64,000 nt of DNA. Origin: Vandiemenella viatica (taxonomy: Eukaryota > Arthropoda > Insecta > Orthoptera > Morabidae). Of this stretch, positions 23,899-35,134 are shown piece after piece. The notes under the pieces were generated by a model. That model searched no databases, was not told the DNA's origin, and saw nothing but the letters and a program-made list of their open reading frames with translations. The translations under genes were made by a program, and so were the position numbers. Location of the stretch: the NCBI GenBank assembly GCA_031002005.1, contig JARYHS010008074.1, positions 279,311,930-279,375,929 of the forward strand. The letters run 5' to 3'. The stretch's first letter is position 1; the number at the start of each line of letters is the position of its first letter.

Positions 23899-24560
23899 TC
23901 TGTGATATGTGCTGCTGCTGTCTAGTGGTAACGCGATCAACCCGTTGCTGATATCTCTGTGATATTTGGTGAAGCTACCCCTAACGCTATCAATCTTCAG
24001 AGACGCCAGTGAAGCCTAACGACTTGGTTCTAAACTGTCTCATACGCGTGACCTTGATAGTTAATACTTTTGTCATTTAAGGTTCAAATCAAGACATTAA
24101 TCGTTAAAATGATATCTCATTTATCTATTTTGGGTAGGTATTAAGGGAGATAAATGACTCGTGACGAAAAAAAGTTTTGGAAATAATGATACTTTTGCCC
24201 TTTAAGGGTTGAATTACGAAAGTATCTTTCTTAAAATCTAATAGAACCACGGCGGAGACCTTAATCTTTAAAATTATACAACGTTTTTATATATTGGTTA
24301 GATATCAAAGATGACACAAAAATTCGTTGTAAAAATACTAATATTTTTGCCCTTTAAGGGATGAATTCCAAAAAAAAATTCTTTCTTAAAATATTATTTG
24401 ACCAAAGCAAAGACATTAATCTCTAAAATAATATCGCATTTCCCGTTTTCGGCTAGATATCAAGGGAGATAAATGTGACATAACAAAAAACAAAAAATTG
24501 TTATGGAAATAATGAAAATTTTGGCTATTAAAGTGATAAATTTCGTTCATATCAAATCAC
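23899..24560. repeat. Dispersed repeat X, copy A, with internal ~155-165 bp tandem units
   Basis: The first part (23899-24060) shares TCTGTGATATGT, a GTCTAGTGGTAACGCGATCA-like block and CTCATACGCGTGACCTTGAT with a copy at 47435-47645. It runs into an imperfect tandem array. Each unit opens with (G)ACATTAATC or ACCTTAATC plus TTTAAAAT, and contains a (T)TTGCCCTTTAAGGG core and a TTTCTTAAAAT stretch. Unit starts lie near 24093, 24258 and 24412, with a shortened unit from 24051. The repeat class is unknown; no coding capacity is visible. Confidence 0.75.
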
Positions 24561-25582
24561 CAAAATAAAGTTAAAACTATGTATTTTTGATTAACGAAAA
24601 ATAATAACTTTCCTTACACACGCGAAATCTTGTCAAAATTTTGTAATATGTTTCTTTCATATAGAGATTGAGAATGTAATTAAATGACTGTAGCTACATC
24701 TAAAATTAACAGTTACTGATCCTATTTTTACTATCCGCATTCTTAAACTTCAGAGTATATCTTAGGATTCATGATAATTGGGCGGAGAGATTGGTGCTTT
24801 GTCTACAGAGAAAACCTTAGTACTTCTACGATAACCTTCAAATTGTCTTCAACTGCAAAGGCGAACAATAATGGAACTGCTCCCTTGACTATCCTCATTA
24901 TTTTAGGGACAACTGTTTACAGATTTATTGATCTACACACTTTTCTTAAATTTTGCAAGCTATAGAAACTATTCTGGTAGTAAATACATACAAATTAGTC
25001 GTAAAGCTCTAAAATAATGACCATCTACCGACTTGTGTTAACGTGAAAAAATGTTTCGCGCACAAACACCTGATTTTACATACAGAAAAAAAAACCCAGA
25101 TAAACCAACTTAATTTAGCGATAAATGGAGATAACAGGTTTTTTTTATTTATTTTTTTTAAAATTTTTTTCACGTTAACGTCAGTTGTAAACGGTGTGCA
25201 CCAAACATAATTTGTTATTGTACTTATAAGAAATGATAATGAGGGTAAATTAATGAGACACAATTGGCGCCCTAATGCCTAATCCTTGCAGAAATGTCGT
25301 CTTCTGTTGTGTGTGAAAGCGGGAGGTTGAGTAGTGGTAATGCTCAAACTGAAAGGACTGAAAAACAACACCACCTTGCGGACAGTATCCAGAACTGAAA
25401 TACATAGAACTCACTAGATGCCAGTTATTGTTTTCAAACCATTTTCCCTTCTCTGGTATTCTGCTGGATCAGTTCATCCATGTTTTTCCCATTCTTTACG
25501 CGCTGAAAATTATTTGAAAAATTAACGGTGTAATTGTTAATCTCACTTGTAGATAACTAGCGTGCTTTGAGTGAATCGTTGT
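24561..25582. other. Gene-free AT-rich spacer
   Basis: Nothing recognisable apart from a T/A homopolymer-rich tract near 25138-25170. Confidence 0.5.
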
Positions 25583-25772
25583 GGAGACCTCGTCGACTTT
25601 TTTAGAGATGGGAGGGGATTTAGGAGAAGAAACAAGAAGGATTTCGACAGTTGATTTTTGAAGGAACCATCCCAGCATTAGTTCGGAAAGATTTCAGGAA
25701 ACCGAAATTTAGATGACCTTTGAACTGGCAGACCTGATCGCTACAGCTCATCCTCTGCGCCGGGAACCACAT
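25583..25772 (-). repeat. SINE-A copy, degenerate, minus strand
   Basis: Reverse-complement features in order: the tail GACCTCGTCGAC, then AGAGATGGGAGG, AAGGAACCATCCCAGCATTA (complement of TGCTGGGATGGTTCC), GATTTCAGGAAACC, and a decayed head region ending in CTGCGCCGGGAACC. The B box is badly eroded. It is an old insertion. Confidence 0.7.
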
Positions 25773-26559
25773 GGAGGGGAGCAAATGAATACTTGTTACG
25801 TACTACCGCTGTGTCCCAAACAACATGGCGTACTGTGTGGCTAAATCTGGATGACAGCAACTTCAGCAGAATTTTAAGCAAGAAATTTAGACTTTTCAGT
25901 AAAACGGGAATGAACATACCTATAAACAGAATTCGTCAGAATGAGCGAATACCTCAGTACTGGCATCTCAAACCAGATGCAATACCAGTTTTTGGAGGTA
26001 GAGGAATTCTATGGAAATTTTCTGTAGTCCATGGGAAACTTGTTGTATGGTGTTTAATTTTAAATCATAGCTAAACAATTTAACTGTCTGATTCAAGTTG
26101 TATAAATATGTATTTTTTTTACCTTGTAAGGAAATTAATTCGTTTGCAATATTATTCCTAGTCATGTTGCACTTCTTTCTCTTGACTAGATTCGCGTTGG
26201 TATAGTCTTGTACCCTCATTCTGAAGCCTCATCTCAAAATGGAGGTGGTCATTAAATTGCAAGGCAGGTTTCCTCCCCGTTAATGATTGGACAGTAGTTT
26301 GATTGAACCTAAAACACACAGCTTTTTTTTATTTTTTTTAAAAAAAACGCGAAGTGTGGACTTCTGTAATTTACTTAGAGTTTTATCACTTAATGTATAA
26401 CACAACAATCATAAAATAATCAGCAAATTAAACCCGCAGCCCATACCATTTACTGTTACATATAACACGAGAGGAGTACTTAAAATGCAGCTTAAAATCT
26501 TCCAGAACAGTATCAACTCCGACTACTAAGCCACAAACGCAAAAAAGTATGCAAGAGTG
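25773..26559. other. Gene-free spacer
   Basis: No recognised repeat or gene. Frames at 25793-26074 (plus) and 25968-26219 (minus) are unsupported. A T9-A-T8-A8 tract lies at 26325-26350. Confidence 0.5.
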
Positions 26560-26830
26560 TAGTTATTTGCAGGCTCCCTCAGGTTGGCGGGAGTATGAAG
26601 CGTTTGGTGTGTACAGTGGAGCGGTCAGAGGAATTGCGGCGATGGAGCTGAGGCGGTGGAGAGCTGTAAAAGCGACTCGGAGCACCTGCTGCGCGCCGGC
26701 GCTGTTTGCTGAGCAAGCAAAAGCACAGCGCCGGCACGCGAGGCGGTCCCGCTGGGCAGTGTCCACACCCTGCAGCCTCTCATCTCGTATCGAGCGCAGG
26801 ATTTTAACTAGGCTTCATACTTCTGAAACC
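26560..26830. other. GC-rich island, unassigned
   Basis: Moderately to highly GC-rich block with overlapping open frames on both strands (plus 26549-26833, minus 26563-26766). It has neither a recognisable domain nor a clear splice pair. It could be a noncoding element or a diverged exon. Confidence 0.25.
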
Positions 26831-28344
26831 TGAGTAAGCCTGCGAGTAATTCCACTTCACTCCTATACACCCTCGCATATTTTTTATGCGTTTCTGTCTC
26901 GGAAGCCGCAACTGAGGCTGTTTTAGTAGATATTAAGCCGCATTTTGAGTAGGTATTCCTTCCGTTTTACTTATAACCGTTTATGTTGCCGGCCGGGAGT
27001 TAAAAATGCTGATTCGTTTATGATTATTGCACTATATATTAATGATGAAACTCGAATGTAAATTGCAAAAGCCTCTTCTTAACATACAATCGTTGACCAG
27101 AAATATATCGCATCTTCCCATCTTCGTCACGTGAAAGACATGTAAGTCAAACTCTTGGCTCATGGCACCATGACCAGCAGACATATATGGAAATTTTCAA
27201 CAGTTCTACATTATTCGATATAGGGAATGGGTCAGGAAAATTCAAATCAAATCATTTATTGCAACTAAAGTTCCGTTACACGTAGTTGCTTACTGTTTCG
27301 AAGTTAAATAAATTCTCAAAAAATTATTATGAACAGTGGAATAGTTTACACTAAGATTGTAGTTTTTCACTTATTTTCCCTATTTCTTTTTCTTTTTTAA
27401 TTACTGTTAGGAGGTATCGATTGCTCGCTAGAATACCTTTTTTGGGTCTAAAGCGTCAGTTTTCATCATTAACATAAGCTTAGTGAACCGCGGCACAAGA
27501 TTTTCGTCGAGGGGTGCCGAGGCATAGCGTGACAGCTGTAGCTGAGGCCTGACAGATTGCAGCCGCTGTCGGGACGTCGGCACATGTGGGCGCGTTGCTG
27601 ATGAAACTCCCGGCACAATGCACCTCACACAAGAAGCCATCGCAACAACCATCATAAAGTAACTCGGTGTCAGTGACTAAATACAGTGCTCCTCTGATTT
27701 TCAGAGGAACATTTTAATCATCGGTTGTAGATACCAGGTCCATATTTCAGCCATGTATCAAAAGCATTTGATTTTAATTTCGTGTAAATGAGAATGGGAT
27801 TGTTGACCTGAATTACCAGAACTTTAGCTGGCCGTCTACATGACAGTATCAATGTCATAGGCAGCTGTCTCAAACCGATTATATCTCTGGCAAAAGCGAG
27901 CTACATTTAAATGTGGGATCCAAACAACGAAACATCCTAGCACACGTAACAGGAACAAAACACAGCTTATTCAGTGGGCGAGGTAAAGTTTGATGGCTTG
28001 CTCCGTCTTTCACTAGGAAGAATTTCGTTTCACATGGAGCATTGAGTGCTGTTTTAGAACTTAAATTTTCGTAGTGAATGTTGACAAAGAACGATTTCTA
28101 CGCACAGAATATATATTTTAAGCAACCCAATTGGGCAAAAATTCAAATAATCTTTTTTTCAGTTTTAAGTTTCTGATTGAATCTAAGTGTTGTGAACGAA
28201 ACATCTTGGTGTATTCTAGTGCATAAACAAAGCTCGTAACATATGATTTAAGAAAATGTGTTTTTGCCTTAATTAATTTAATAAATTGTATTGGGTAATA
28301 TATATTGAAGTTAATGTATCATAGACGTTGAAAACACTGTGTTA
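26831..28344. other. Gene-free spacer
   Basis: No gene or identified repeat. A small less AT-rich patch at 27480-27650 is open on the minus strand but shows no family features. Confidence 0.5.
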
Positions 28345-28545
28345 CGATAGTGCTGGGGGAGCGATAACGCTCCAGCCTCGCTTTCGGGTCCAGCAAATCA
28401 AATTTCGGTTTTTCCGTGGTTTCCCGAAAGCAATACAGTTGAATTCCGAGATAGTTGTTTCAAAAGGCCTTCGCCGAGAATGTTCACATTTTTTGTACCC
28501 AGTATTTTTCAGCTTCTAATGATGTCGATGAAGAATTTTTAGATC
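28345..28545 (+). repeat. SINE-A copy, degenerate
   Basis: GGGGAGCGATAACGCTCCAG (head), a region with the B box deleted, GGTTTTTCCGTGGTTTCCCG, AATTCCGAGATAGTTGTTTC, AAAAGGCCTTCGCCGAGAAT and TTCTAATGATGTCGATGAAG preserve family order. The tail end is substituted. It is an old copy, about as diverged as the one at 678. Confidence 0.78.
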
Positions 28546-29458
28546 ACAAAGGGATAAGAGCATGTTGTCTATTGTCAGTGATAAAAATTGGAACAAAAGA
28601 GCCAAACCAGTTTGTATAAACCGGCAGCGGTATTAGCATTATTCTAAAAATAACGGCAATGAACAACCTTGTATAGCTGCAATAGGGCCAGAATCTATTA
28701 CGATTGTACACATGCTATATGTGAGTACCTTACGTCAAAACTTGTAATTTGTTAGCTGTCCGTATACTCTACACAGAATATAATCTCTAATAGGAATTGA
28801 AATGAATATATCATACAAGTTGTTCTAAATAATACATAAAATCTTGTACTGTTTACCAGTTTCTTTTAAACTACAAGATTTCAGAAATAGTACCAGTTTA
28901 CATTTTTCTTTAGCACATTACTCTCAGCGCCGAATTAACCAGGATATGGATAAGAAGACAGTGAGGAGGTATAAAATTAAGTAAAGAATTATTTTACGTG
29001 AGTCCATATTTTCTCGCAGACATTTCGTGACTTTACTATAATATAGAGTACTTCTGAAATGTAAAACTATTTCTATTTTATAACTTCAACACTTATGCTA
29101 GCAGGAATTGTAAAGGCTATTTGATAACGTCGACGCAAGTGGTAACTGAATTACGTGTGTGTAATCAGCAGTAAAAGTGACATCTTTGTCATACTTATTT
29201 CAGCTAGATAACCGTGTTTAGGTGTTTGATAGACACATTAAACCTCCTTTGATTCCTAATAGACTGTCTGCGGAGTTTTAATCGGTATCCCATGTCAGAT
29301 TACGAAACTCGCAGCTGCGGAAATGTTGAGAATACAGTACGCTAAACAAGGTCACTGCAGCGTGCAATATGCGCGACGGTTTTAGCTCCCCGCATCATGA
29401 ACTGTTCCGCTGATCGAATCTTTCTAATACTGTTACAACAGCGAGCAGTTTTCTTCAA
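28546..29458. other. Gene-free AT-rich spacer
   Basis: Nothing recognisable. Confidence 0.5.
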
Positions 29459-29700
29459 CATCTACATTCTGCAATTCACAAATATCGTGGGTGGTAGAGT
29501 GTGGTTTGTACAAAAACTATTATCTCCTCTGTGAATTCATATCTCGAACAGCATAAGCGAAAAAAGAATTCATATAAGCATTAGTACGGTGCCTTATTTC
29601 TCTAATCTTATATCTCCCGTCATTTTGATTCAAATAGGTTGGAGGACGAAGTATTTCATCACAGTTCTAATTGAATGTGGATGTTCAGAGGTTTACCAAT
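29459..29700 (-). mobile_element. LINE-2 family 3' end (C-terminal coding fragment)
   Basis: Read on the minus strand this encodes PPTYLNQNDGRYKIREIRHR followed by TNAYMNSFFAYAVRDMNS and stops. This is the C-terminal arginine-rich region of a reverse-transcriptase polyprotein from a non-LTR retrotransposon widespread in polyneopteran insects. The sequence then ends with GAATGTAGATG, like a short TAGATG-type 3' tail. The equivalent C-terminus occurs at 63328-63560. Only the extreme 3' end is present, as expected for 5' truncation, and it abuts the LINE-1 remnant on its upstream side (junction about 29690-29715). Confidence 0.8.
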
Positions 29701-32235
29701 CAATTCAAACGAAATTATGCAATCCTCCATCCTTTTCCATCTTGTGCTAACCTCTTCATCTCTACATATCCCTTACAACCCACGTCTTCAATTATCTGCT
29801 TCATATATTCTAATCTCTGTCTTCCTCTACAGTTCTTACCTTCGATCGTTCCCTCCACAAGCAAATTAACCAATCGAGCATGTCTCAAAATATGACCTAC
29901 CAGCCTGTCTCTTCTTTCTGTAAGCTTCTTCCACAAACTTCTTTCCTCACCCATCATTTCCAAAATTCGTTCATTTCTTACTTTGTCAGTCCACTTAATT
30001 TTTAGCACTCTTCTGTAGCACAACATGCTTCAATTTATCTTCTTTCCGGTATTCCTAAAGTCCATGTTTCACTACCGTAAAGTGCTGTGCTCCACACATA
30101 AAGTTTTAAAAAGTTTTTTTCTAATTCCTAGATCAATATTTGAAACTAAAAGATTTCTTCTTTTCATGAAGGCTCTTTTTGCTAGTGCTATTCTGCTTTT
30201 AACATCATTCCAGCTTCGGCCATCGGCTGTAATTTTGCTTCCCAGATAACAGAATTTACTTACTTCTCCAATTGCATTCGAACCTATTTTTATATTTAAT
30301 ATACCAGTATTGGTACAATTTCTGCTACATTTCATCACTTTACACTTGCTTTTATTTATATTCAGACCAGAGTCATCCTTCAGTATTTTGTTCATGCCAT
30401 TCAGTAATTTCTCAATATCCTCAGCCCATTCTGCTAATAAGATGATGTCATCGTAGCATACTGATTTTTTCTCCCTGAACACTTCTGCCACATAGAAAGT
30501 TTTCTTTTACTTTCTTTATTGCTTCCTCTACATACAAGTTGAATATTAACGGGGATAGACTACAACCTTGTCTCACACCCTTTTTAACTGATGCATGTCT
30601 CTCGTGATTCTCTACTTTTATTATAGCCACTTAATTCTTATATAGTTTATAGAGTATTCTTCTATCTCGATACTTAGGCCTGACTCTTTTAAAAATTTGA
30701 ACATCTTTTCCGACCTAACATTAGCAAAAGCTTTTTCTAAATCAAGAAATGCCATAAAAGTATCTTTCTATTTCTTGATCCACCCTTCAGTATTAATCTT
30801 AAAGACAGAATTGCTTCCCTCGTACCGCGATTTTTCCTAAATCCAAACTGATCTTCACCTACTATGTCATCTACTACCCTTTCCAATCTTCTGTATATTA
30901 TTCTGGTCAGTAATTTTGAAGCATGTAATGTTAGACTAATGGTGCGATACCTCTTTTCTTCATTTCTCCAAAATTCTGTTTGATCTTGCGATAAGCAACA
31001 TCTACTTTTATATGACCATTTCCTTTTCTACTTCTTCACATTTTTCTTCTAGCCATTTTTCTTTTGCTATTTTGCATTTCCTATTTATTTGATTTCTAAA
31101 GTGCAGTATTACTCTCTTCCTGTTTCATCCTGAGCATTTTTGTACCTTCTCCTCTGATACATCAGTTCCAAAATTTCTTCTGTGATCCAAGGTTTTCTGG
31201 CAGCTTGTTCCCTAAAGCCTAATGTTTCTTTATCAGCTTTCATTATTTCAGTCTTTAATGCACTCCATTCGTCCTCGATTGAGCTCCTTTTAGAGTTATT
31301 TCTTAGTCCTAAGTCCACCATTTCTGCAACTTTTTCCAGATTGTTTCTATTTATTCACTTCCAGTCAGTTCTGTTTATGCTGCTTCCTTATTCGCTTGAA
31401 TTTCAGCCTGCACTCCATTACTAACAAATTATGGTCAGAGTCTATGTCTGATCCTGGGTACGCTTTACAGTCTAGAACTTGATTCCTGAATATCTGTATC
31501 ACCATGATATAATCTAGCTGATATCTGCCTGTATCCCCAGGACGTTTCCAGGTGTATATCCTTCTTGCATGGTTCTTAAACAGTGTGTTTGCCACTACTA
31601 GCTTATATCTTTCACAAAATCCTAACAACGCGCTTCCTCGCTCATTTCTTTCTCCTTGACCAAAACTTCTTACGGTATTCCCCTCTTTTCCTTCTCCCAT
31701 TATCGCATTCCAATCACCCATGATTATTCGATTTTCCTCTCCTTTCACATATTCGATTAATTCTTCAATTTTGGTGTATATTTTTTTATTCTTCGTAATC
31801 TTCCTGTGACGTTGGCATATACACTTGTACTAATGTGGTTGGGGCGGGCTTATTTTCCAACCTCATCAAAATAATGCTGTCATTAAACTGTTTATAATAA
31901 CTCACCCGTTTCCCTATTCTCTTATTCATTACAAATCCTACACCAGTGATTCCATTGACAGCTTTTACCCTAATTTTCCTGTGTTCCCCAGACCAGAAAT
32001 CCTGTGCGTCCTTCCATTTAATCTCGCTAATCTAAACAATATCTAACTTTAGGTGTTCCATCTCCCCTTTTAAATTTTCTAACCTACCTGCCCTATTCAG
32101 ACTTCTAACACTCCACACTCCGACTCGTAGAATGTTTCTATCTATTCTGATGACTCCTCCCTGAGCAGTCCCCACTCGGAGATCCGATTTTACATCCGGA
32201 ATATTTTACCCAGGAAGAAGAAGCCGTCATGATAT
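29701..32235 (-). pseudogene. LINE-1 remnant: endonuclease plus reverse transcriptase (non-LTR retrotransposon)
   Basis: About 2.5 kb of a single-polyprotein LINE, of the kind often labelled endonuclease-reverse transcriptase or mis-annotated as craniofacial development protein 2-like. Order on the minus strand: N-terminal APE-type endonuclease (32165-31790: VGVWSVRSLNRAGRLENLK, then VQVYMPTS). The endonuclease core follows (31748-31365) with the GDWNA and SDHNLL motifs holding catalytic Asp, Asn and His. Next are a linker (31321-31109), RT fingers with FLDLEKAF (about 30760), and GVRQGCSLSPLIFNLY (30448-30630). The palm and thumb region is at 30491-30072, and the C-terminal block 30026-29715 (IKWTDKVRN and VGHILRHARLV). 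Frame changes and stops occur at every junction. At the YADD catalytic box a short deletion leaves only CYDDI with a frame shift. It therefore cannot move itself. The clade (RTE-like is my guess) is not settled. Confidence 0.92.
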
Positions 32236-32349
32236 ATGAAATTTGAGAGGATTACATGCCCTCGGGATACCCTTTGGGTCTTTAATTTAGTGCTATGAAT
32301 GAGCTCTTGAAGATTATGTTTATACAGATTATAATTCAAGTACCCATTA
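32236..32349. other. Short spacer
   Basis: No recognised feature between the 5' side of the LINE remnant and the next SINE. Confidence 0.4.
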
Positions 32350-32592
32350 CCAAGCGTGGTGGGTGAACGGTTAACGTTATGGCCTCGCATTCGGGAGGAT
32401 GTGGGTTCGAATCCCCGTTCTTCCATCTATATTTGGATTTTTCATGGTTCCATGGTTTCCGCAAATTACTCCAGACGAATTCCGAGATGGTTCCTTCAAA
32501 ATACCTTGACCGAATTTCGTCCTGTTCCTTGTCCCCACTCCTTTTCCGCCTCTAATGTTCTCGACGTCGACGTGGCGTAAAGGCAAAAGAAA
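32350..32592 (+). repeat. SINE-A copy, full length
   Basis: Complete: AAGCGTGGTGGGTGAACGGT head, GTGGGTTCGAATCCCCGTTC B box, a body with GCAAATTACTCCAGACGAAT, and tail CGACGTCGACGTGGCGTAAA followed by A-rich sequence. A small duplication of CATGGTTCCATGGTTTCC occurs in the body. The open frames on both strands here (32356-32580, 32377-32586) are part of the SINE, not genes. Confidence 0.92.
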
Positions 32593-33242
32593 AAAAAAAA
32601 TTTTATGTCTGAGAGTTCCTAGTCTTATCCCCCCACACCTGTATTTCCTTTATTTGTAGTCTAAATGAAATAGTGAATGAAATATTTCAGCACTAGCAGG
32701 ATTGAAAGTGTATAATTACACAAAATTTGGCACACTAAGTCAAGTTGAGCGCTGTATTAAATTCCTCGACCTACATATGAGCTAATCACTGCTAAGTTAA
32801 AAATGTACAGCTATTTCAACTGGTTTAATTGTTTCTCAAACTTGTAGTCCTGATGCCAATATCACGTATTGCTTAGTGTTCTGAAATACCCTATGCTTGT
32901 AGCATCTTCGTCACAGTCCTTTAAAATTTATATTACAAAAATCATTCCACTATTTTCTTTTCCTCTTAAACGCTTTCCGTTCCATGTTATTAGATGTGGT
33001 TACTCAATGTTTGAAAACTGAACTGCCTACTAAATTACTATTTCCGATTGATTTTAGTCATTTTCTTCATATCCATTACCTTCTCCTTCCAGTGGTGCAG
33101 TTGAAGTTTCTCTTCCTCTCACAAAATATCATTGAGGTGCATTCAATACGGTGTTCAGTTTAATTATTTAGTCCTTAATTACATTACCAACGAATAACTC
33201 CTACTTGTCCTTACAATTGTAAAAGTTAAAAAAAAAAATAAA
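32593..33242. other. Gene-free spacer
   Basis: Nothing recognisable. Confidence 0.5.
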
Positions 33243-33251
33243 GCGAAAATA

Positions 33252-33484
33252 TTTTTTTAATTATGGCTTTACGCCTCGTCAACTTCGAGGTTATTAGAGA
33301 AGGGATGGGACTGGTGATAAGGAACGGGAAGGAATTCAGCTATGTATGGCCTTTAGAAGGAAGCATCCCGGCATTCACCTGGAGTGATTTTGGGAAATCA
33401 CAGAAAACTCAAATCTGGATTCGAACCGGCGTCCTCCTGAATGCGAGGCCAAAACATTAACCGCTCACCCACCACGCTCGGTAC
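33252..33484 (-). repeat. SINE-A copy with target duplication
   Basis: Minus-strand copy: the tail complement ATTATGGCTTTACGCCTCGT at the low end, AGGAAGCATCCCGGCATTCA, a shortened B-box region (ATTCGAACCGGCGTCCTCC), and head complement CACCCACCACGCTCGG at the high end. Flanking direct repeats of GCGAAAATA at 33243-33251 and 33485-33493 mark the target-site duplication (9 bp, perfect). A 10-15 base deletion removes sequence between the body and the B box. Confidence 0.9.
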
Positions 33485-33493
33485 GCGAAAATA

Positions 33494-34695
33494 ATCTGAT
33501 ATATAATGCGAAATATGTATCGCATAGCAAATAGTTGGTTATTTTCAATTTATAACTAATTTTGTATACGAGCTGAATTTGAGGGATTTCACAAAATTAC
33601 GATCTGAGATTTATTTCAATCCCAAATGCTTCATTTTGTATTAGATATTCTGTCAAAAAGTGAACGGAATAATATCTGGTTATGATTTCTCTCACAAGTT
33701 TAGCAATCAGGTGGCTTAGACATGAGGAGATAAATAATTTTTCTGGGAAATTTCGGCTTTATGTAAATTTTCGCTTGCTGAATCGTAATGTTTCAATAAT
33801 TATTTTCTATAGTGCATCGATGATAGCGGTTCCGGTTACTAAATACAGACAGTCCAAAAATGATGTTAAATCCAATTTCTTGCTATACCGTTGTTTCGTT
33901 ACATTTGGTATCGGTGTTTGGCCTTTCAGCGCTTTTACAATCGCAACTATGTGAGAGTAAAACACTCAGTCAAGATAGATCTGTGGAGATCAAACAGTGT
34001 ACAACGTTAAGAGATGAGAAAAGAATCCTCGAAATAAAAGAATAATTTGCATTAAAGAAGATATGAGATTAAGTTTATCAAAGCATCTGCAAAACAAATT
34101 AAAAGTTTTGATTAGATCTTTAATGTCTGCAGGTACCGATGTCTGGCAACTATCGGGAAAAGTTTTCTTCTGAATCAGTGCAGTGCAGGGAGAAAAAACA
34201 TTGTTTCAAAGAATTCTTCGTTGAGTCTGTGCGCACGTCAAAAGTGAACCTTTATCAAGAGACAACACCGAGCAAGACTTTTCCACCAGCCCAGCCTCCA
34301 CCTGCGCGAGTCACGTGTCTCTTGCTAATCGAGTTTTAATATTCTCTTTAACAATTCTAGCAACTCCCCAAAAATTCTATAAACATTAAAATTTTCTTAG
34401 CACGGAAATTTCTTAATAGCTTAGAGAACAAACTAGACACAGATTCAGAACTGAACTTGCATAAGGATGTTCGTGCAACAAACTAAGCAACAAAATTTCA
34501 GCAATTTTTGTTTAGTTTTGATGAAGGAGAGTGAAAATAAAATTCATAACAAATTACGGAAACATTTTGCCACGCTGAGGAAAATTGTAACTTGTTCTCA
34601 ATAAACTGGAAGTACAATGTATTTATACGGGTTTGAGGAGGTATAATATCGTGTGAAACTTTCTGACTTATCTGTTTTGTGATAAATTAGTCCCA
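33494..34695. other. Gene-free spacer
   Basis: No recognised feature. Frames at 33682-33954, 33860-34045 and 34139-34339 show no family signature. Confidence 0.5.
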
Positions 34696-34872
34696 GCACA
34701 GCGAGGATGATGGTGAGCGGCAACACTCTGGCCTTGATTCGAGAAGGCGTGGGTTTGATTCCCCATCCGGCCATTTCGGAAAATCGCAATCTGGATGGCT
34801 GAAGTGGGTATCGAACACATATCGTCTTGAATGGAAGTTCACGCGCTAACTGCTCTCTCACCGGTCCCGGTT
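34696..34872. repeat. Two SINE-A heads joined tail-to-tail (inverted chimera)
   Basis: The left half (34703-34775, plus) carries GATGGTGAGCGGCAACACTC and the B box GGGTTTGATTCCCC. The right half (34872 back to about 34776, minus) reads GGTGAGAGAGCAGTTAGCGC, a B box GTGTTCGATACCC, and CAGCCATCCAGATTGCGATT, which again matches the SINE-A junction after the head. Both copies lack the body and tail and meet in the CCATTTCGG region. This could be two truncated insertions or a fold-back reverse-transcription product. Confidence 0.75.
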
Positions 34873-35134
34873 AGGTATGCTTAAAGAAGCATTGTTTTAT
34901 TTGCACACTATTGTTTTTGCTTCACTAGCTTGTGGCTGCCTACAGAACTGATAGAGTATTACAATTGTTACATTAATACACGTTCTTTTGTTTGTATCAT
35001 ATCTTCTTTTATTTCTTCAATACATCTGAAGCTGAAATATGTAATGTAAATTAATTATTATCTGATGTTAATACTTGTTAGTTCTTGAAAAAGTGAATAG
35101 ATTTTTTTATTGTTGTCTTTGCTGTTAGTGGATG
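34873..35134. other. Short AT-rich spacer
   Basis: Nothing recognisable. Confidence 0.4.

Noticed and set aside
30025..30249. Plus-strand frames within 29.7-31.5 kb
   Set aside because: Antisense shadows of the minus-strand LINE-1 endonuclease/RT coding sequence.
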